Source: MRBY01 sp943371005
GTDB taxonomy: Bacteria; Cyanobacteriota; Cyanobacteriia; Cyanobacteriales; MRBY01
Length of the DNA stretch: 64,000 nt
Assembly: GCA_943371005.1 (NCBI GenBank)
Contig: CALRTB020000002.1
Coordinates: forward strand, 186,001 to 250,000
Direction of reading: 5' to 3'
Both the position numbers and the translations under genes were made by a program. The notes below the pieces were generated by a model. The model worked only from the letters and a program-made list of their open reading frames with translations. It had not been told where the DNA came from and ran no database searches. Of this stretch, positions 16,789-26,895 are shown piece after piece; within the stretch, counting starts at the first letter, position 1, and each line of letters opens with the position of its first letter.

Positions 16789-17547
16789 TCAGGCAATACT
16801 CCGAAAACTCACATTGTCTCCTTCTTCAGACTGTTTAAAGAGGAGTAGCGGTGTGGGTTTTGCTTTTTGATCCCATTCGATGGTGACGACACGCCCTTGT
16901 ACTGTGGGTTGCCAATAATCAGGTGCTTCACCGGGATTGAGAAATTTTTCGAGACAATCAATAATTTGCTCAACGGTAATGCTGCTGGCTTGGGCGGGAA
17001 GTTTCGTAAGGCTAATATTGACGCGAAATAAGACCCCTTCCTGGCGTTGGCCTTCTCGATTAATTGTGTCGTAATAAACGTCAAAAATTTCGTCTACGGG
17101 GCGGCCGCTCGTGGCAATACCGACAGTCGCCACATCGGCAGTGCTGGGACGCAGGGCAACGCTGATAATGAGACGCACCTTAATTTTGAGCTGGTTCACA
17201 ATCACGTAGTGGAACTGATCTTCTTCCATCCGCATCCGGAGGTAATCGAGGTTAAATTCCCGGGAGTGCACCAAGTCCGGGTTGCTTTCCATTTTCTTGA
17301 TTGTGTTCAGGGCTAACTTGAGTTTTTTCCTGAGATCGTTGATTTTGTAACGATTGAGCTTGGCTTCTTTTTTGTGCTTTTGATTGATGCTCCGAATGTA
17401 GAACAGAAGCCCTAGGGTGCTACAGAAAAAGGCTGAGGCGAGAATAATCCATGGGGCAATGCCACCAAAGATCGGTTGATCTGAGGTTGTAATCGATGTG
17501 GGTTGTTGCGCGATGATTGGCTGTGTGGAAAGGAGGGTTGGCGGCAT
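16789..17547 (-). CDS. Conserved cyanobacterial membrane-anchored protein
   Basis: I do not recognise a family name. This ~252-aa protein has one strong transmembrane segment near residues 30-55 (APWIILASAFFCSTLGLLFYI), then a basic Lys-rich coiled region (QKHKKEAKLNRYKINDLRKKL), then a soluble alpha/beta domain with DYLRMRMEEDQFHYVIVNQ. A signal-anchor topology with the domain in the cytoplasm is likely. The ATG at 17547 replaces an upstream TTG start. It converges on sufS. Confidence 0.75.
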   Translation of the reverse strand: MPPTLLSTQPIIAQQPTSITTSDQPIFGGIAPWIILASAFFCSTLGLLFYIRSINQKHKKEAKLNRYKINDLRKKLKLALNTIKKMESNPDLVHSREFNLDYLRMRMEEDQFHYVIVNQLKIKVRLIISVALRPSTADVATVGIATSGRPVDEIFDVYYDTINREGQRQEGVLFRVNISLTKLPAQASSITVEQIIDCLEKFLNPGEAPDYWQPTVQGRVVTIEWDQKAKPTPLLLFKQSEEGDNVSFRSIA

Positions 17548-17829
17548 ATGCAGGGATAAACGGAAAACTTGAGGGTGAAGGCGCGGCAAGAAGTTACTAA
17601 CAGATTAGCAAGGGTCGGTAGGGTCTGTTTCCAGAAGTATAGAAAAAATTTAGAACGATGGAGAGTTCACGGGTCACAATTGACAGAAAGGCGATCGCCG
17701 AATATTTTTCCAACATTTGCAAAAAAACATTGTGGATGATGAGGTGTCTCTGGGAAAATAAAGGGGTGGCAATTTTTGGGAATTGTCCAGACCCAGCAAA
17801 AATTTAATGAAGTAGGTTGCAAACCCACG

Positions 17830-19764
17830 ATGAACAAAGCCCTTGGTTGTTTGGAGCAGTCAGTTGATACCCGTTGGACAGTGGCGGATAGCGAGACGTT
17901 ATACCAAGTGGCAGGGTGGGGGGAACCATATTTTTCGATTAATAACCAGGGTCATGTGCAGGTGTCTCCCCTTGGGGACGCAGGGACGAGTATTGATCTA
18001 TTTGAGCTGGTAGAATCCCTCAAACAGCGGAACATTGGTTTACCCTTCTTGATTCGTTTTCCGGATATTCTCCGCGATCGCATTGAACGGCTCCAGGACT
18101 GTTTTGCGACGGCGATCGCCCGTTATGACTACCCGAACCATTACCGGGGCGTATATCCGGTCAAATGTAATCAGCAGCGCCACTTGGTTGAAGATCTCGT
18201 GGATTTGGGGCGTACCCATCACCTGGGCCTAGAAGCTGGCTCCAAGCCAGAACTTATGATTGCGATCGCCATGTTAGAACCGGACATGGATCAAGACCGA
18301 CTCCTGATTTGCAATGGTTATAAAGACCAGCATTACATCGAAACAGCTCTCCTCGCCACCCAACTGGGGCACCAAGCCTTGATCGTCATTGAACAACCGG
18401 AAGAATTAGATCTTGTGATCCGGGCCAGCCAAAGTCTCGGTATTCGCCCCATGCTCGGTATTCGGGCAAAATTGGCCAGTCGGGGCATTGGCCGCTGGGG
18501 AGGGTCCTCTGGCGATCGTGCCAAATTTGGCCTGACCATTCCGCAAATTCTCCGCCTTGTCGAAAAACTGCAGGCGGTGGAAATGCTCGATTGCCTACAG
18601 CTGTTGCACTACCATATCGGTTCGCAGCTCTCTTCGATCAGTGTCGTGAAGGCCGCCATTCGGGAAGCTTCACAAATTTACGTAGAACTGGTGAAACTCG
18701 GCGCCCCCATGGGCTTTTTGGATGTGGGAGGTGGTCTGGCGGTGGACTACAGCGGCTCAAAAAATAATTTCCCCTCCTCGAAAAACTACAACATGCAGAA
18801 CTACGCTAACGACGTGGTGGCGACGGTGCAGGATACCTGTGATGAAACCAATATTCTCGTCCCTGTCCTCGTGAGCGAAAGTGGCCGGGCGATCGCCTCC
18901 CACCAGGCAGTATTGATTTTTGATGTCCTCGGCAGTAGTGAAGTAGACCCGATTTTGCCCCCGAAGCCCGATTACAAAGAGCATTTAGTGCTGCGTAATT
19001 TGCGGGAAACCTACGACACCATTACCCCAGAAAATTACCAAGAAAATTATCACGATGCCGTGCAATTTAAAGACGAAGCCATCAGTCTATTTAATTTGGG
19101 CTATCTCAGTTTAGGCGATCGCGCCAATGCCGAAGAATTGTACTGGTCCTGTTGCCAAAAGATTTTTTCGATCATCCAAGGACAAGCCAGTATCCCTGAG
19201 GACTTTGAAGAACTCTGGCAAAATATGGCCACCCTCTACTACATGAATTTGTCTGTGTTCCAATCGGTGCCGGACAGTTGGGCCATTGATCAACTTTTTC
19301 CGATTATGCCAATTCACCGACTCCACGAAGAACCCACCAAAAAAGGCATCCTGGCAGATTTAACCTGTGATAGTGACGGGCGCATCAACCGTTTCATTGA
19401 TACCAAGGCCGAAAGTAAAAATCTCCTGGAATTGCACCCTCCAAATGGGGAACCCTACTACCTGGGCCTCTTTTTGATGGGAGCCTACCAAGAAATCATG
19501 GGCAACCTCCACAACCTGTTTGGTGATACCCATGTGGTGCACGTGCGCCTGACCGATGATGGTTACCACCTCGAACACCTCGTGGAAGGGGACACCATCA
19601 AAGAAGTCTTGCAATATGTACAGTATGACGTGGCCGATCTCCTTGAAACAATGCGTTGCCGCACGGAAAAAGCCCTCAGCGAAAAACGTCTCACCTTACA
19701 GCAGTCACAGCTTTTGATTAACCACTATCGTCAAAGCTTAGAAAGCTACACCTATCTCCACTAA
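17830..19764 (+). CDS. speA: Biosynthetic arginine decarboxylase
   Basis: This ~644-aa PLP enzyme converts arginine to agmatine for polyamine synthesis. The N-terminal barrel has the PLP lysine in RGVYPVKCNQQRH (K112 from this start), the glycine-rich HYHIGSQ segment, and the beta-domain motif VSESGRAIASHQAV. Length and order match the SpeA family of group III-fold decarboxylases. The ATG at 17830 is the clean start; an in-frame TTG at 17776 with AAGGGG upstream would add 18 residues and cannot be excluded. It converges with the cup gene. Confidence 0.93.
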   Translation: MNKALGCLEQSVDTRWTVADSETLYQVAGWGEPYFSINNQGHVQVSPLGDAGTSIDLFELVESLKQRNIGLPFLIRFPDILRDRIERLQDCFATAIARYDYPNHYRGVYPVKCNQQRHLVEDLVDLGRTHHLGLEAGSKPELMIAIAMLEPDMDQDRLLICNGYKDQHYIETALLATQLGHQALIVIEQPEELDLVIRASQSLGIRPMLGIRAKLASRGIGRWGGSSGDRAKFGLTIPQILRLVEKLQAVEMLDCLQLLHYHIGSQLSSISVVKAAIREASQIYVELVKLGAPMGFLDVGGGLAVDYSGSKNNFPSSKNYNMQNYANDVVATVQDTCDETNILVPVLVSESGRAIASHQAVLIFDVLGSSEVDPILPPKPDYKEHLVLRNLRETYDTITPENYQENYHDAVQFKDEAISLFNLGYLSLGDRANAEELYWSCCQKIFSIIQGQASIPEDFEELWQNMATLYYMNLSVFQSVPDSWAIDQLFPIMPIHRLHEEPTKKGILADLTCDSDGRINRFIDTKAESKNLLELHPPNGEPYYLGLFLMGAYQEIMGNLHNLFGDTHVVHVRLTDDGYHLEHLVEGDTIKEVLQYVQYDVADLLETMRCRTEKALSEKRLTLQQSQLLINHYRQSLESYTYLH

Positions 19765-19790
19765 TTATCCGATCAGCGCACGCTTGCAAG

Positions 19791-19813
19791 GGGCTTGTGT
19801 TTACTCCAAGCCC
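19791..19813. terminator. Candidate hairpin between speA and cup
   Basis: Perfect 7-bp arms GGGCTTG (19791-19797) and CAAGCCC (19807-19813) with a 9-base loop lie between two converging genes. A T-rich stretch follows only ten bases later, so this is a hairpin of uncertain terminator activity, possibly serving both strands. Confidence 0.35.
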
Positions 19814-19860
19814 AAACATTGACTTGTTTTTCTATAGGACAAAATCAGCAACAGTTCTTT

Positions 19861-21003
19861 TTAGGCTTGGCCATTGACCGCTTTAATTTGAGAACTTAAG
19901 AGGCGGTCCATCCAATGTTCAAAAAATTCACGGTTTGCCTGTTGCTCGGCGAGGGTTTTGGGTTCTAATCCGTGGGGAGCGAGGCCCATCAAGGCCGCAC
20001 TGGTCACACAGAACATCGATTTTTGGAAGGTTTGGCAAATTTTGACCCGCAGATCCTGCTCTTTTCGCAGGGTTCCCATGTAGTAATCCCAGAGATAATC
20101 TGGCAAAAAGTGGCGCATATCTTGCATCAACAAGGTCGGCGGAATCCCCGATCCCCCAATGGGTAAGGGGTCGGCATAGAGAGCGCCGTAGGTAAAAACA
20201 CCTTGTTCGGCAGGAACTTGGGCAGCCTGGGCATTGTAGGAGATGGTGCCAGCAAAGGGGGTACCCCGGAAGAAAATAGCTTCTACATAGGGGACAGCGG
20301 TATCCATGAGGAAGGTTAAACCAGCAGATTCTGGAATCAACTCATACACTTCCCCTTTGATTTCCACTTTGTAGGTGATGGGACGGCTGGCATCGGCCAC
20401 TAATCCGGCCAGGACGTGGTTGGTGACGTCAGCGGTAGTTTTAATTTCACCGGCATCGTAGCGATCGCTCAGGTCAAGGAACATATCGCTCATGACGCGC
20501 CAGAACTGACCCAAGCCCGTGTAGTAGGCCATTTGGCGGGTTTGCTCCAGAAGAAAATCTGGGAAGAGTTTATTCAGCCCTAACATGAAGGGATTATTTT
20601 TCCAGCGGGCGGCGATCGCCTTTTTCGCAGCAGCAATAAATTCTGGGGTGTCGAGGTAGGCATCTAAACCACCACCACCATGCCAGAACATCGACTTCAT
20701 GCAATATTCCGCATATTCAAAATTAATCCGATTGTGCCACCAGTGTTTCAGGAGGCGATCGCCCGTTAACTGGCCGTTGAAATACTTAAAAAAGGGAAAA
20801 ACATTGAGAAATTGCGATTCGGCCACATAGTTCAGATTATTCGAGTAGGCATCTAACACCACCCCATAACTCTTGAGGATGCCCACCACTTCCATCACAT
20901 TTTGATCGCTATTTTCCAGCATCGGTAAACCTTGCTCAAGGCGATGAATGAAAGGGGCAAGGGGATGCCGCGAAGGCTCTAAAACAGCAGTGACCATATT
21001 CAT
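19861..21003 (-). CDS. CO2 hydration protein, CupB/CupA family
   Basis: This ~380-aa protein belongs to the cyanobacterial CO2-hydration family (ChpX/ChpY, also CupB/CupA). It is the cofactor of specialised NDH-1 complexes that turn CO2 into bicarbonate on the stroma side. Conserved stretches include EVVGILKSYGVVLDAY, the His-rich HWWHNRINFEYAEYC, FWHGGGGLDAYLDTPEF and DPLPIGGSGIPPTLLMQDM. The length of ~380 aa and the lack of a cupS gene beside it favour CupB (NDH-1_4) over the longer CupA, but I cannot prove this. An ATG at 21003 or the GTG at 21009 could be the start. Confidence 0.88.
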   Translation of the reverse strand: MNMVTAVLEPSRHPLAPFIHRLEQGLPMLENSDQNVMEVVGILKSYGVVLDAYSNNLNYVAESQFLNVFPFFKYFNGQLTGDRLLKHWWHNRINFEYAEYCMKSMFWHGGGGLDAYLDTPEFIAAAKKAIAARWKNNPFMLGLNKLFPDFLLEQTRQMAYYTGLGQFWRVMSDMFLDLSDRYDAGEIKTTADVTNHVLAGLVADASRPITYKVEIKGEVYELIPESAGLTFLMDTAVPYVEAIFFRGTPFAGTISYNAQAAQVPAEQGVFTYGALYADPLPIGGSGIPPTLLMQDMRHFLPDYLWDYYMGTLRKEQDLRVKICQTFQKSMFCVTSAALMGLAPHGLEPKTLAEQQANREFFEHWMDRLLSSQIKAVNGQA

Positions 21004-21022
21004 ATCCACAATTCTTAAACGT

Positions 21023-22504
21023 TTACTTTAAAGAAATTTCAACAGCCGTTGGGGATGACACGAGGGCGGCGGTATCGATCTCACTCCAGCGCACCAACCA
21101 CTGGGGCTGCAACCCAAAAACAAACAGCAATATCACTAACATAACCGCCGGAAACTGATCCGCCCAATTGACTGGGGACATATTGGTTAGTTCTGGGGTC
21201 AGACGACCAAAAAAGACTTTATTAATCATCAGCAGAAAATACACCGCCGTTAGGCCCGTCCCCACCATACAGAGGAGAGTTGCCACCGGGTATACCGGAA
21301 AGCTGCCCCGAAAAATAAGGAATTCAGCAATAAAGCCTGCCATTCCCGGCAAACCCGCACTGGCCATGACCCCCAGGATCATTAAACTACCCGTCAAAGG
21401 CAGACCCCGTTCCGGCGTGAGGAGTCCCCGCAGATAATCGACATCCCGACTGCCCGTTTTTTTGTAGACAATGCCCACTAATAAAAAGAGCAAACCAGAA
21501 ATTAAACCATGGCTCACCATTTGAATTTCTGCTGCCGCCAAACTTAAGGGGGTCGCCGCCGCTGCCGCCAGCAAAATAAACGCCATGTGGGCAATGGAGG
21601 AATAGGCCACTACTTTTTTCATGTCTTTTTGGGCGATCGCACAGGAAGCCCCATACAACGCACTGATCGCCGCCCAGATCGCCAACCAAGGCGCAACGAC
21701 AGCCCAAGCCATGGGAAATAGGCCAATCCCAAACTTCAACAGGCCGTAGGTCCCAAGCTTAAGGAGCACCCCCGCTAAAATTACCGACACAGGGGTAGAT
21801 GCTTCAACGTGGGCATCTGGGAGCCAAGTATGGAAAGGAAGAAACGGAATTTTAATCCCAAATCCCATCAGAATGCCGCCGAGGAGAATGAGTTGGGTCG
21901 TCAAGGGCAGGAGATCACTTTGGAGGGCACTGTAGGCGAAGGTATTAGATTCTGTAAGGAAAGCCAGACCCAGAAAAGAAGCCAGAATCAAAATCCCGGA
22001 AACTGCCGTGTAGAGCAAAAACTTAATGGCGGCGTAGCCCCGGTTTTTTCCACCCCAAATCGCAATAAGGAAATATAGGGGGATAATCTCAATTTCGTAG
22101 AACAGAAAAAAGAGGAGCACATCCTGGGCTAGAAACGCGCCATTGACACTCGCCTGCAAGATCAAAAAGAGAGCGTAATAAAAGCGGGGACGGTGCAAAT
22201 CCTTCGGGCTAATCCAGAGAGCCACCAGAGTTAGCAAGGCATTGAGGGCAAGGAGGGGCAACGATAGACCGTCAACGCCGAGATCGTAGTTCAGGCCCAA
22301 CCACTCGATCCAAGGGTAATGTTCGACAAATTGGAGGCCGGCGATCGCCACATCATAATGAAGCCCCACCCAAGCTGTCCAGACAAAAACCAAGGCTGCC
22401 GCTCCCAGGGCCATCGTCCGGGAAAACTGACTTTTTTCTCCCTGGGGGAGTACCGCCACCAACAGGGCCCCAACCAAGGGCAGCCAAATTAAGGCACTCA
22501 GCAT
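21023..22504 (-). CDS. ndhD: NAD(P)H dehydrogenase subunit NdhD, CO2-uptake type (NdhD3/NdhD4)
   Basis: This ~493-aa proton-pumping subunit of NDH-1 has about 14 predicted membrane segments. Typical NdhD/NuoM motifs are GVDGLSLPLLALN, FYEIEIIPLYFLI and FLPFHTWLPDAHVEAST. The CO2-uptake variants D3 and D4 lie beside ndhF and cup genes, as here. The start at 22504 follows GGAGGAAAGA, so the longer TTG form at 22516 is rejected. Cup starts about 20 bases after the NdhD stop. Confidence 0.92.
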   Translation of the reverse strand: MLSALIWLPLVGALLVAVLPQGEKSQFSRTMALGAAALVFVWTAWVGLHYDVAIAGLQFVEHYPWIEWLGLNYDLGVDGLSLPLLALNALLTLVALWISPKDLHRPRFYYALFLILQASVNGAFLAQDVLLFFLFYEIEIIPLYFLIAIWGGKNRGYAAIKFLLYTAVSGILILASFLGLAFLTESNTFAYSALQSDLLPLTTQLILLGGILMGFGIKIPFLPFHTWLPDAHVEASTPVSVILAGVLLKLGTYGLLKFGIGLFPMAWAVVAPWLAIWAAISALYGASCAIAQKDMKKVVAYSSIAHMAFILLAAAAATPLSLAAAEIQMVSHGLISGLLFLLVGIVYKKTGSRDVDYLRGLLTPERGLPLTGSLMILGVMASAGLPGMAGFIAEFLIFRGSFPVYPVATLLCMVGTGLTAVYFLLMINKVFFGRLTPELTNMSPVNWADQFPAVMLVILLFVFGLQPQWLVRWSEIDTAALVSSPTAVEISLK

Positions 22505-22558
22505 TCTTTCCTCCAAAATTCACAAAAAAGCAGATTTAACAACAAAGGGGGACACTCC

Positions 22559-24457
22559 TTAGGCCAACTGATCCGACCAAAAATCCGTAATAATCGTCCA
22601 TTGACCCGTGGCCATAAACCAGACCAAGCCGAGGATCATCCCTAAAACAATCGTCAAAACATAGAATTGCGACTGTCCCGAAACGTTGTAGCGCAAGGCA
22701 CTGCCACTAAAAAGCGTTGCTAGACCTGTTAAGTTAACGAAGCCATCCACAATGTAGCGATCAAACCAGGCAGCAAGTTTTGAAAGGGTTGTGACCAGCC
22801 AAACCACCGTCACGTTGTAAATACGGTCAATGTAAAAATCGTAGGCCAGCAAATCTTGTATGAAGCGCAAATAAAACTGACGGGGACGGCTCAGGGAAGG
22901 GGTCAAAGTAATCGTTAAACCGGCCACAGCCCCAAGTCCCCCCGCGATCATCAGTGCAGGCATCGCTAGGGTGACAATTAGCGGTCGTTCGGCAAGGGTC
23001 GGTAGGGATGGGTTAAAGAGCAATTGCCATTGATGCAAAAAGAAGGGCACCATCAGGGTCATCAGGATCAAACTCACCATGGGCACAGCCATTTGCCAGA
23101 CCACTTCAGGCGATCGCCGCGTTTTTGGCTTGGGGGCCCCCAGGAAAACAGAACGAAAAACCCTAGTCAAATTAAAGCTAGAGCAGAAGTTCACCCCCAC
23201 AAGGAGCAGCACTAACCACGGAGGCGTGTCCCAAAAACCATCGACCCAACGGCGCATCGTCCAAAAAGTCCCCAGGGGAAAGAGGCACACAAGGCCCGCT
23301 GACCCCACCACAAAGGCACTGGTGGTTGCCGGCATCCGCGACCAAAGCCCGCCCATTTCCGTAATGTTTTGACCATGGGTATTGAGAATGACTGCGCCAA
23401 TGCTCATAAATAGTAAGGCTTTGGCGATCGCATGGGTCAGCAAGAGCAACAGGGCAATGTCAACCTGATCTAGCCCTACCGCAATAAATACCAAACCGAG
23501 GTAAGCACTGGTGGAATGGGATAAAGCCCGCTTAATATCAATTTGGGCCAGGGCCACCAACGAAGCTCCCACCGTGGTTAGAGTACCGACAATGATCAAA
23601 GCATCGGAGGTGATCGGCGTAATCGTGAAGACCGGCTCCATTTTGAGCAGTACATAGGCCCCCGCAGAAACCACCACCGAGTTACGAATAATTCCCGCTG
23701 GATTTGGCCCTTCCATCGCTTCATCAAGCCAGAGATTCAACGGAAATTGGGCACATTTACCAATCGGCCCAGCAATGAGCGCGAGGCCCACAAGACTCGC
23801 TTCCCAGGGGGGTAGGGGAGGATTTGCTGCCCAGGTTTCTAGTTCACTAAAAGTTAGCCCTGTACCATAACTAGATAAGGCGACAATGCCCATTAGGAGC
23901 AAAATATCGCCGACCCGTTTGGTCAAAAAAGCGTCCCTAGCCGCTGTCACGACGAGGGGTTGGGCATACCAAAAACCAACTAATAAATAAGTAGAAAGGG
24001 TCAGCACTTCCAACAGGCCATAGCTCAAAAGCAGCGAGTCACTAATGGCAAGCCCCGATAGGGCCGCCTCAAAAAAGCCCATCAAGCCATAGAAGCGAGC
24101 AATAGACCAATCCTTTTCTAGGTACCCTAGGCCGTAGAGTTGAGCCATGAAACAGATGCCGGTGACCAGTTCCATTGCGCCGAGGTTAACCGGAGAAATT
24201 TCAATGACAAGGGAAAGGTTTAGATCCGCAACCTGGAGCCACTCCAGTGATAGTTGTTGGGGAGGCATGTTCCAAAGGGAAGCGAAAGCGAAGGAACCAT
24301 GCAAAAGACCCAAAAAGGTCATGATCAGGTTGAGATAGGCGGCAGGTCGAGGCCCGGTGCGCCGAATTAACCCGAGGGACCAAGGTAAGGTCAAGAGCGC
24401 CCCCGTAATTCCGTAGACTGGGATCAGCCATACGCTTTGTAGAAGAAATTCACTCAT
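22559..24457 (-). CDS. ndhF: NAD(P)H dehydrogenase subunit NdhF, CO2-uptake type (NdhF3/NdhF4)
   Basis: This 632-aa protein is a NuoL/NdhF proton-pumping subunit. Hydrophobic segments run throughout. The antiporter core has FPLNLWLDEAMEGPNPAG and DIKRALSHSTSAYLGL, with the lateral-helix-like C-terminus. It is first in a three-gene operon with ndhD and cup. The Q/N-linked NDH-1_3 and NDH-1_4 complexes use such dedicated F and D subunits to drive CO2 uptake. The downstream gap of 54 bases suggests one transcript. Confidence 0.92.
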   Translation of the reverse strand: MSEFLLQSVWLIPVYGITGALLTLPWSLGLIRRTGPRPAAYLNLIMTFLGLLHGSFAFASLWNMPPQQLSLEWLQVADLNLSLVIEISPVNLGAMELVTGICFMAQLYGLGYLEKDWSIARFYGLMGFFEAALSGLAISDSLLLSYGLLEVLTLSTYLLVGFWYAQPLVVTAARDAFLTKRVGDILLLMGIVALSSYGTGLTFSELETWAANPPLPPWEASLVGLALIAGPIGKCAQFPLNLWLDEAMEGPNPAGIIRNSVVVSAGAYVLLKMEPVFTITPITSDALIIVGTLTTVGASLVALAQIDIKRALSHSTSAYLGLVFIAVGLDQVDIALLLLLTHAIAKALLFMSIGAVILNTHGQNITEMGGLWSRMPATTSAFVVGSAGLVCLFPLGTFWTMRRWVDGFWDTPPWLVLLLVGVNFCSSFNLTRVFRSVFLGAPKPKTRRSPEVVWQMAVPMVSLILMTLMVPFFLHQWQLLFNPSLPTLAERPLIVTLAMPALMIAGGLGAVAGLTITLTPSLSRPRQFYLRFIQDLLAYDFYIDRIYNVTVVWLVTTLSKLAAWFDRYIVDGFVNLTGLATLFSGSALRYNVSGQSQFYVLTIVLGMILGLVWFMATGQWTIITDFWSDQLA

Positions 24458-24863
24458 GGAGGGTGTCTAGAAAATCACAACAGAAGGTTGGTTGGCATTG
24501 GGTGGCTTGGCCAGAAAATATCTTATCTTGTCAGTCTGCAGTCTTTGTAAGAGAGTGTAATCGATTAGATGGCCATTTCCCAAAGGTTTGAGGCTTTTTT
24601 GTGGTGATGGCGATGCTCAATTGACATAGCGTTAAGAAATAATAATTTGGCGATGGCCTTCATGATTCCATTAATTATTAAGTCGAAATGTCAGCCTTTG
24701 CCGACCCTTTGATGTTTCTTAAAACTCATCCGAGGGGAACCGCTCCTATGATTGGCGTAGTGGCTGTTGACCGTCAATTTGAAATTCTAAGAAGATGACT
24801 TTGAGTTGATGCCCAGCGGGCCGCTTCCCCGTAACCAACTCACTCGTTGGAGTAAACCTCTCC
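24458..24863. promoter_or_regulatory. Divergent control region between ndhF and the SulP gene
   Basis: This 406-base region has no supported gene. Rightward, TTGACA (24621-24626) and TAATTT (24643-24648) with a 16-base spacer could serve the SulP gene and leave a long leader. TTA-N8-TAA occurs at 24632-24645 and the palindrome TTAAT-T-ATTAA at 24671-24681; both fit the loose T-N11-A pattern of LysR-type carbon regulators (CcmR/NdhR, CmpR). I could not see the stricter NdhR motif. Confidence 0.4.
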
Positions 24864-26540
24864 ATGGCATCAATCGCAAACATCGGGCACTGGATCTCCC
24901 TCCCAACCTTTAGACATTGGCGTGGTGATTTTTTTGGGGGGCTAACGGCGGCCATTGTCGCTTTGCCCCTTGCCCTTGCCTTTGGGGTTTCTTCGGGGGC
25001 CGGGGCGATCGCCGGGATGTATGGAGCCATTTGCACCGGATTTTTTGCCGCGTTATTTGGGGGGACTCCGGCCCAGATTACAGGGCCAACGGGGCCGATG
25101 ACGGTGGTGATGGCAACAGTTTTTACGGCCGCCGCGAAGACCGCTGATGATCCGATCACGGGTCTGGCGATCGCTTTCACAGTTGTCATGCTGGGGGGCC
25201 TCTTTCAGATCCTTCTAGGCATTCTGCGTTTAGGCAAATACATCACCCTGATCCCCTACACCGTCATTTCTGGGTTTATGTCTGGGATTGGCGTAATCAT
25301 TATTGTGCTTCAGTTTGGCCCCCTGCTTGGTTATCCCGGCGGCGCCAATATTTTGGGAGCCGTTCAAGAAATTCCCTACGATCTGACCCATCCTTATCTA
25401 GGGGCAACGGCCCTGGGTCTTTTGACGTTGGTGATTGTCTTTGCCTCACCGGCCCGGCTCAATCGTCTGGTTCCTTCCCCTCTCCTGGCTTTGGTCATCT
25501 GCACGATCTTGTCTTTGTTGATTCCCAATCCTGACTTGGCGCGCATTGGTGATATTCCCCAGGGCTTCCCGACCCTTCATTGGCCCTATTTCAGCCTGCC
25601 TCTATTGCGACAAATGCTTGGTTATGGCGTTATTCTCGGCACCCTAGGCGCCATTGATTCGCTTCTGACCTCTTTAGTTGCAGACAATATCACCCGTACC
25701 CAGCATGATTCTGATCAAGAATTAATCGGTCAAGGTATTGGTAACTTTCTTTCAGGCTTTGTGGGAGGACTACCGGGGGCTGGGGCAACGATGCGAACGG
25801 TGATTAATGTGCGTTCCGGGGGCAAAAGTAATCTCGCTGGCATGCTCCATGCTGTGGTGTTATTGGTAATTCTGCTTGGGGCGGCCCCCCTCACGGCGCC
25901 CATTCCCCATGCGGTTTTGGCAGGCATTTTGATCAAAGTGGGCATTGACATTATTGATTGGAGTTTCTTGAAACGGGCCCACAAAATTTCCTGGAAAGCG
26001 ACGGGACTGATGTATGGTGTCCTATTATTAACTGTTTTTGTGGATTTGATCACGGCGGTGGCGGCAGGGGTTTTTGTGGCGAATCTTTTAACGGTCAAAA
26101 ACCTCACGGATTTGCAAATGCAGCGGCTAGAAACGATTACCGCTGGAGCTGATACAAGCACGTTGAATGACCGCGAACGGGAACTTTTACACCAGGCCCA
26201 AGGACAAATCATTCTCTTTTGTTTAAGTGGTCCAATGAGTTTTGGGGCGGCGAAGGGCATCGCTCAACGGATGGCCATTGTTGAAAAGTACGAGGTTTTA
26301 ATTTTAGACCTCAGTGAAGTTCCCCGAATGGGGGTCACAGCTTCCCTGGCGGTGGAGACGATGATCCGGGATGCCCATGGTCGGGGGCGGGAAGTGTTTT
26401 TAGTGGGGGCGATGGGTCAGGTGCGCGATCGCCTGAGGAAATTAGAAGTGTTAAAGTTGCTACCACCCCGTAACCGTGTAACAAATCGTTTAGATGCACT
26501 CCAACAGGCGATCGCCTTCATTCAGCAGCGAAAAGCTTAG
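24864..26540 (+). CDS. SulP-family anion transporter, BicA-like (bicarbonate)
   Basis: This 558-aa protein is a SulP transporter with 10-14 membrane segments (~residues 20-420) and a C-terminal STAS domain (~430-555, QIILFCLSGPMSFGAAKGIA and LILDLSEVPRMGVTASLAVE). The N-terminus FFGGLTAAIVALPLALAFG and GPTGPMTVV strongly resemble the sodium-dependent bicarbonate transporter BicA of PCC 7002. Its place beside CO2-uptake and carboxysome genes supports bicarbonate as substrate. Sulfate cannot be excluded from sequence alone, so I give no symbol. GGAG precedes the ATG. Confidence 0.88.
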   Translation: MASIANIGHWISLPTFRHWRGDFFGGLTAAIVALPLALAFGVSSGAGAIAGMYGAICTGFFAALFGGTPAQITGPTGPMTVVMATVFTAAAKTADDPITGLAIAFTVVMLGGLFQILLGILRLGKYITLIPYTVISGFMSGIGVIIIVLQFGPLLGYPGGANILGAVQEIPYDLTHPYLGATALGLLTLVIVFASPARLNRLVPSPLLALVICTILSLLIPNPDLARIGDIPQGFPTLHWPYFSLPLLRQMLGYGVILGTLGAIDSLLTSLVADNITRTQHDSDQELIGQGIGNFLSGFVGGLPGAGATMRTVINVRSGGKSNLAGMLHAVVLLVILLGAAPLTAPIPHAVLAGILIKVGIDIIDWSFLKRAHKISWKATGLMYGVLLLTVFVDLITAVAAGVFVANLLTVKNLTDLQMQRLETITAGADTSTLNDRERELLHQAQGQIILFCLSGPMSFGAAKGIAQRMAIVEKYEVLILDLSEVPRMGVTASLAVETMIRDAHGRGREVFLVGAMGQVRDRLRKLEVLKLLPPRNRVTNRLDALQQAIAFIQQRKA

Positions 26541-26895
26541 TCTTCTGACCTTTGGGCAACTTTCTTTGAAAACCACTGCTTATTTTAACGATGAAGCATT
26601 GACTCTACTTAACCTTGGTATTACGAAATATCATTGCAGTTTATGTTGTCAAAGGTGCCATTGTTGCTTATGCTCTTCATAGCTTGCCAAAATCAAAATT
26701 AGTAGCAAACGCGATTCCTGGCGATCGCCTTGTCCACTATAAAAGCCTGTAAAGGACCCTAACCCCTGCGCAGAGGCAAGTGGTCGGTCTTATGCCGCTT
26801 CCGTTGTCCCAACTAGAAGCAGACCAAATTCCCAGGGGGACGCCTGTTCCTTAGTATTTTTAAGACATTAAGCTTGATAAGCGAGGATAAATTAG
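26541..26895 (+). promoter_or_regulatory. Leader and possible promoter of the ccm cluster
   Basis: This 355-base region has no supported gene. TTGACT (26599-26604) with a 17-base spacer and TACGAA (26622-26627) is a weak promoter candidate. The 10-mer CTTAACCTTG (26608-26617) also occurs, reverse-complemented, twice at the left edge of the window. TATAAA after a HIP1 copy near 26738 is a second weak -10 candidate. GCGAGGA precedes the ccmK2 ATG. Confidence 0.35.

Noticed and set aside
26494..26682. 62-aa Cys-rich ORF before ccmK2
   Set aside because: Begins inside the SulP gene in another frame, lacks a ribosome site and resembles no family.
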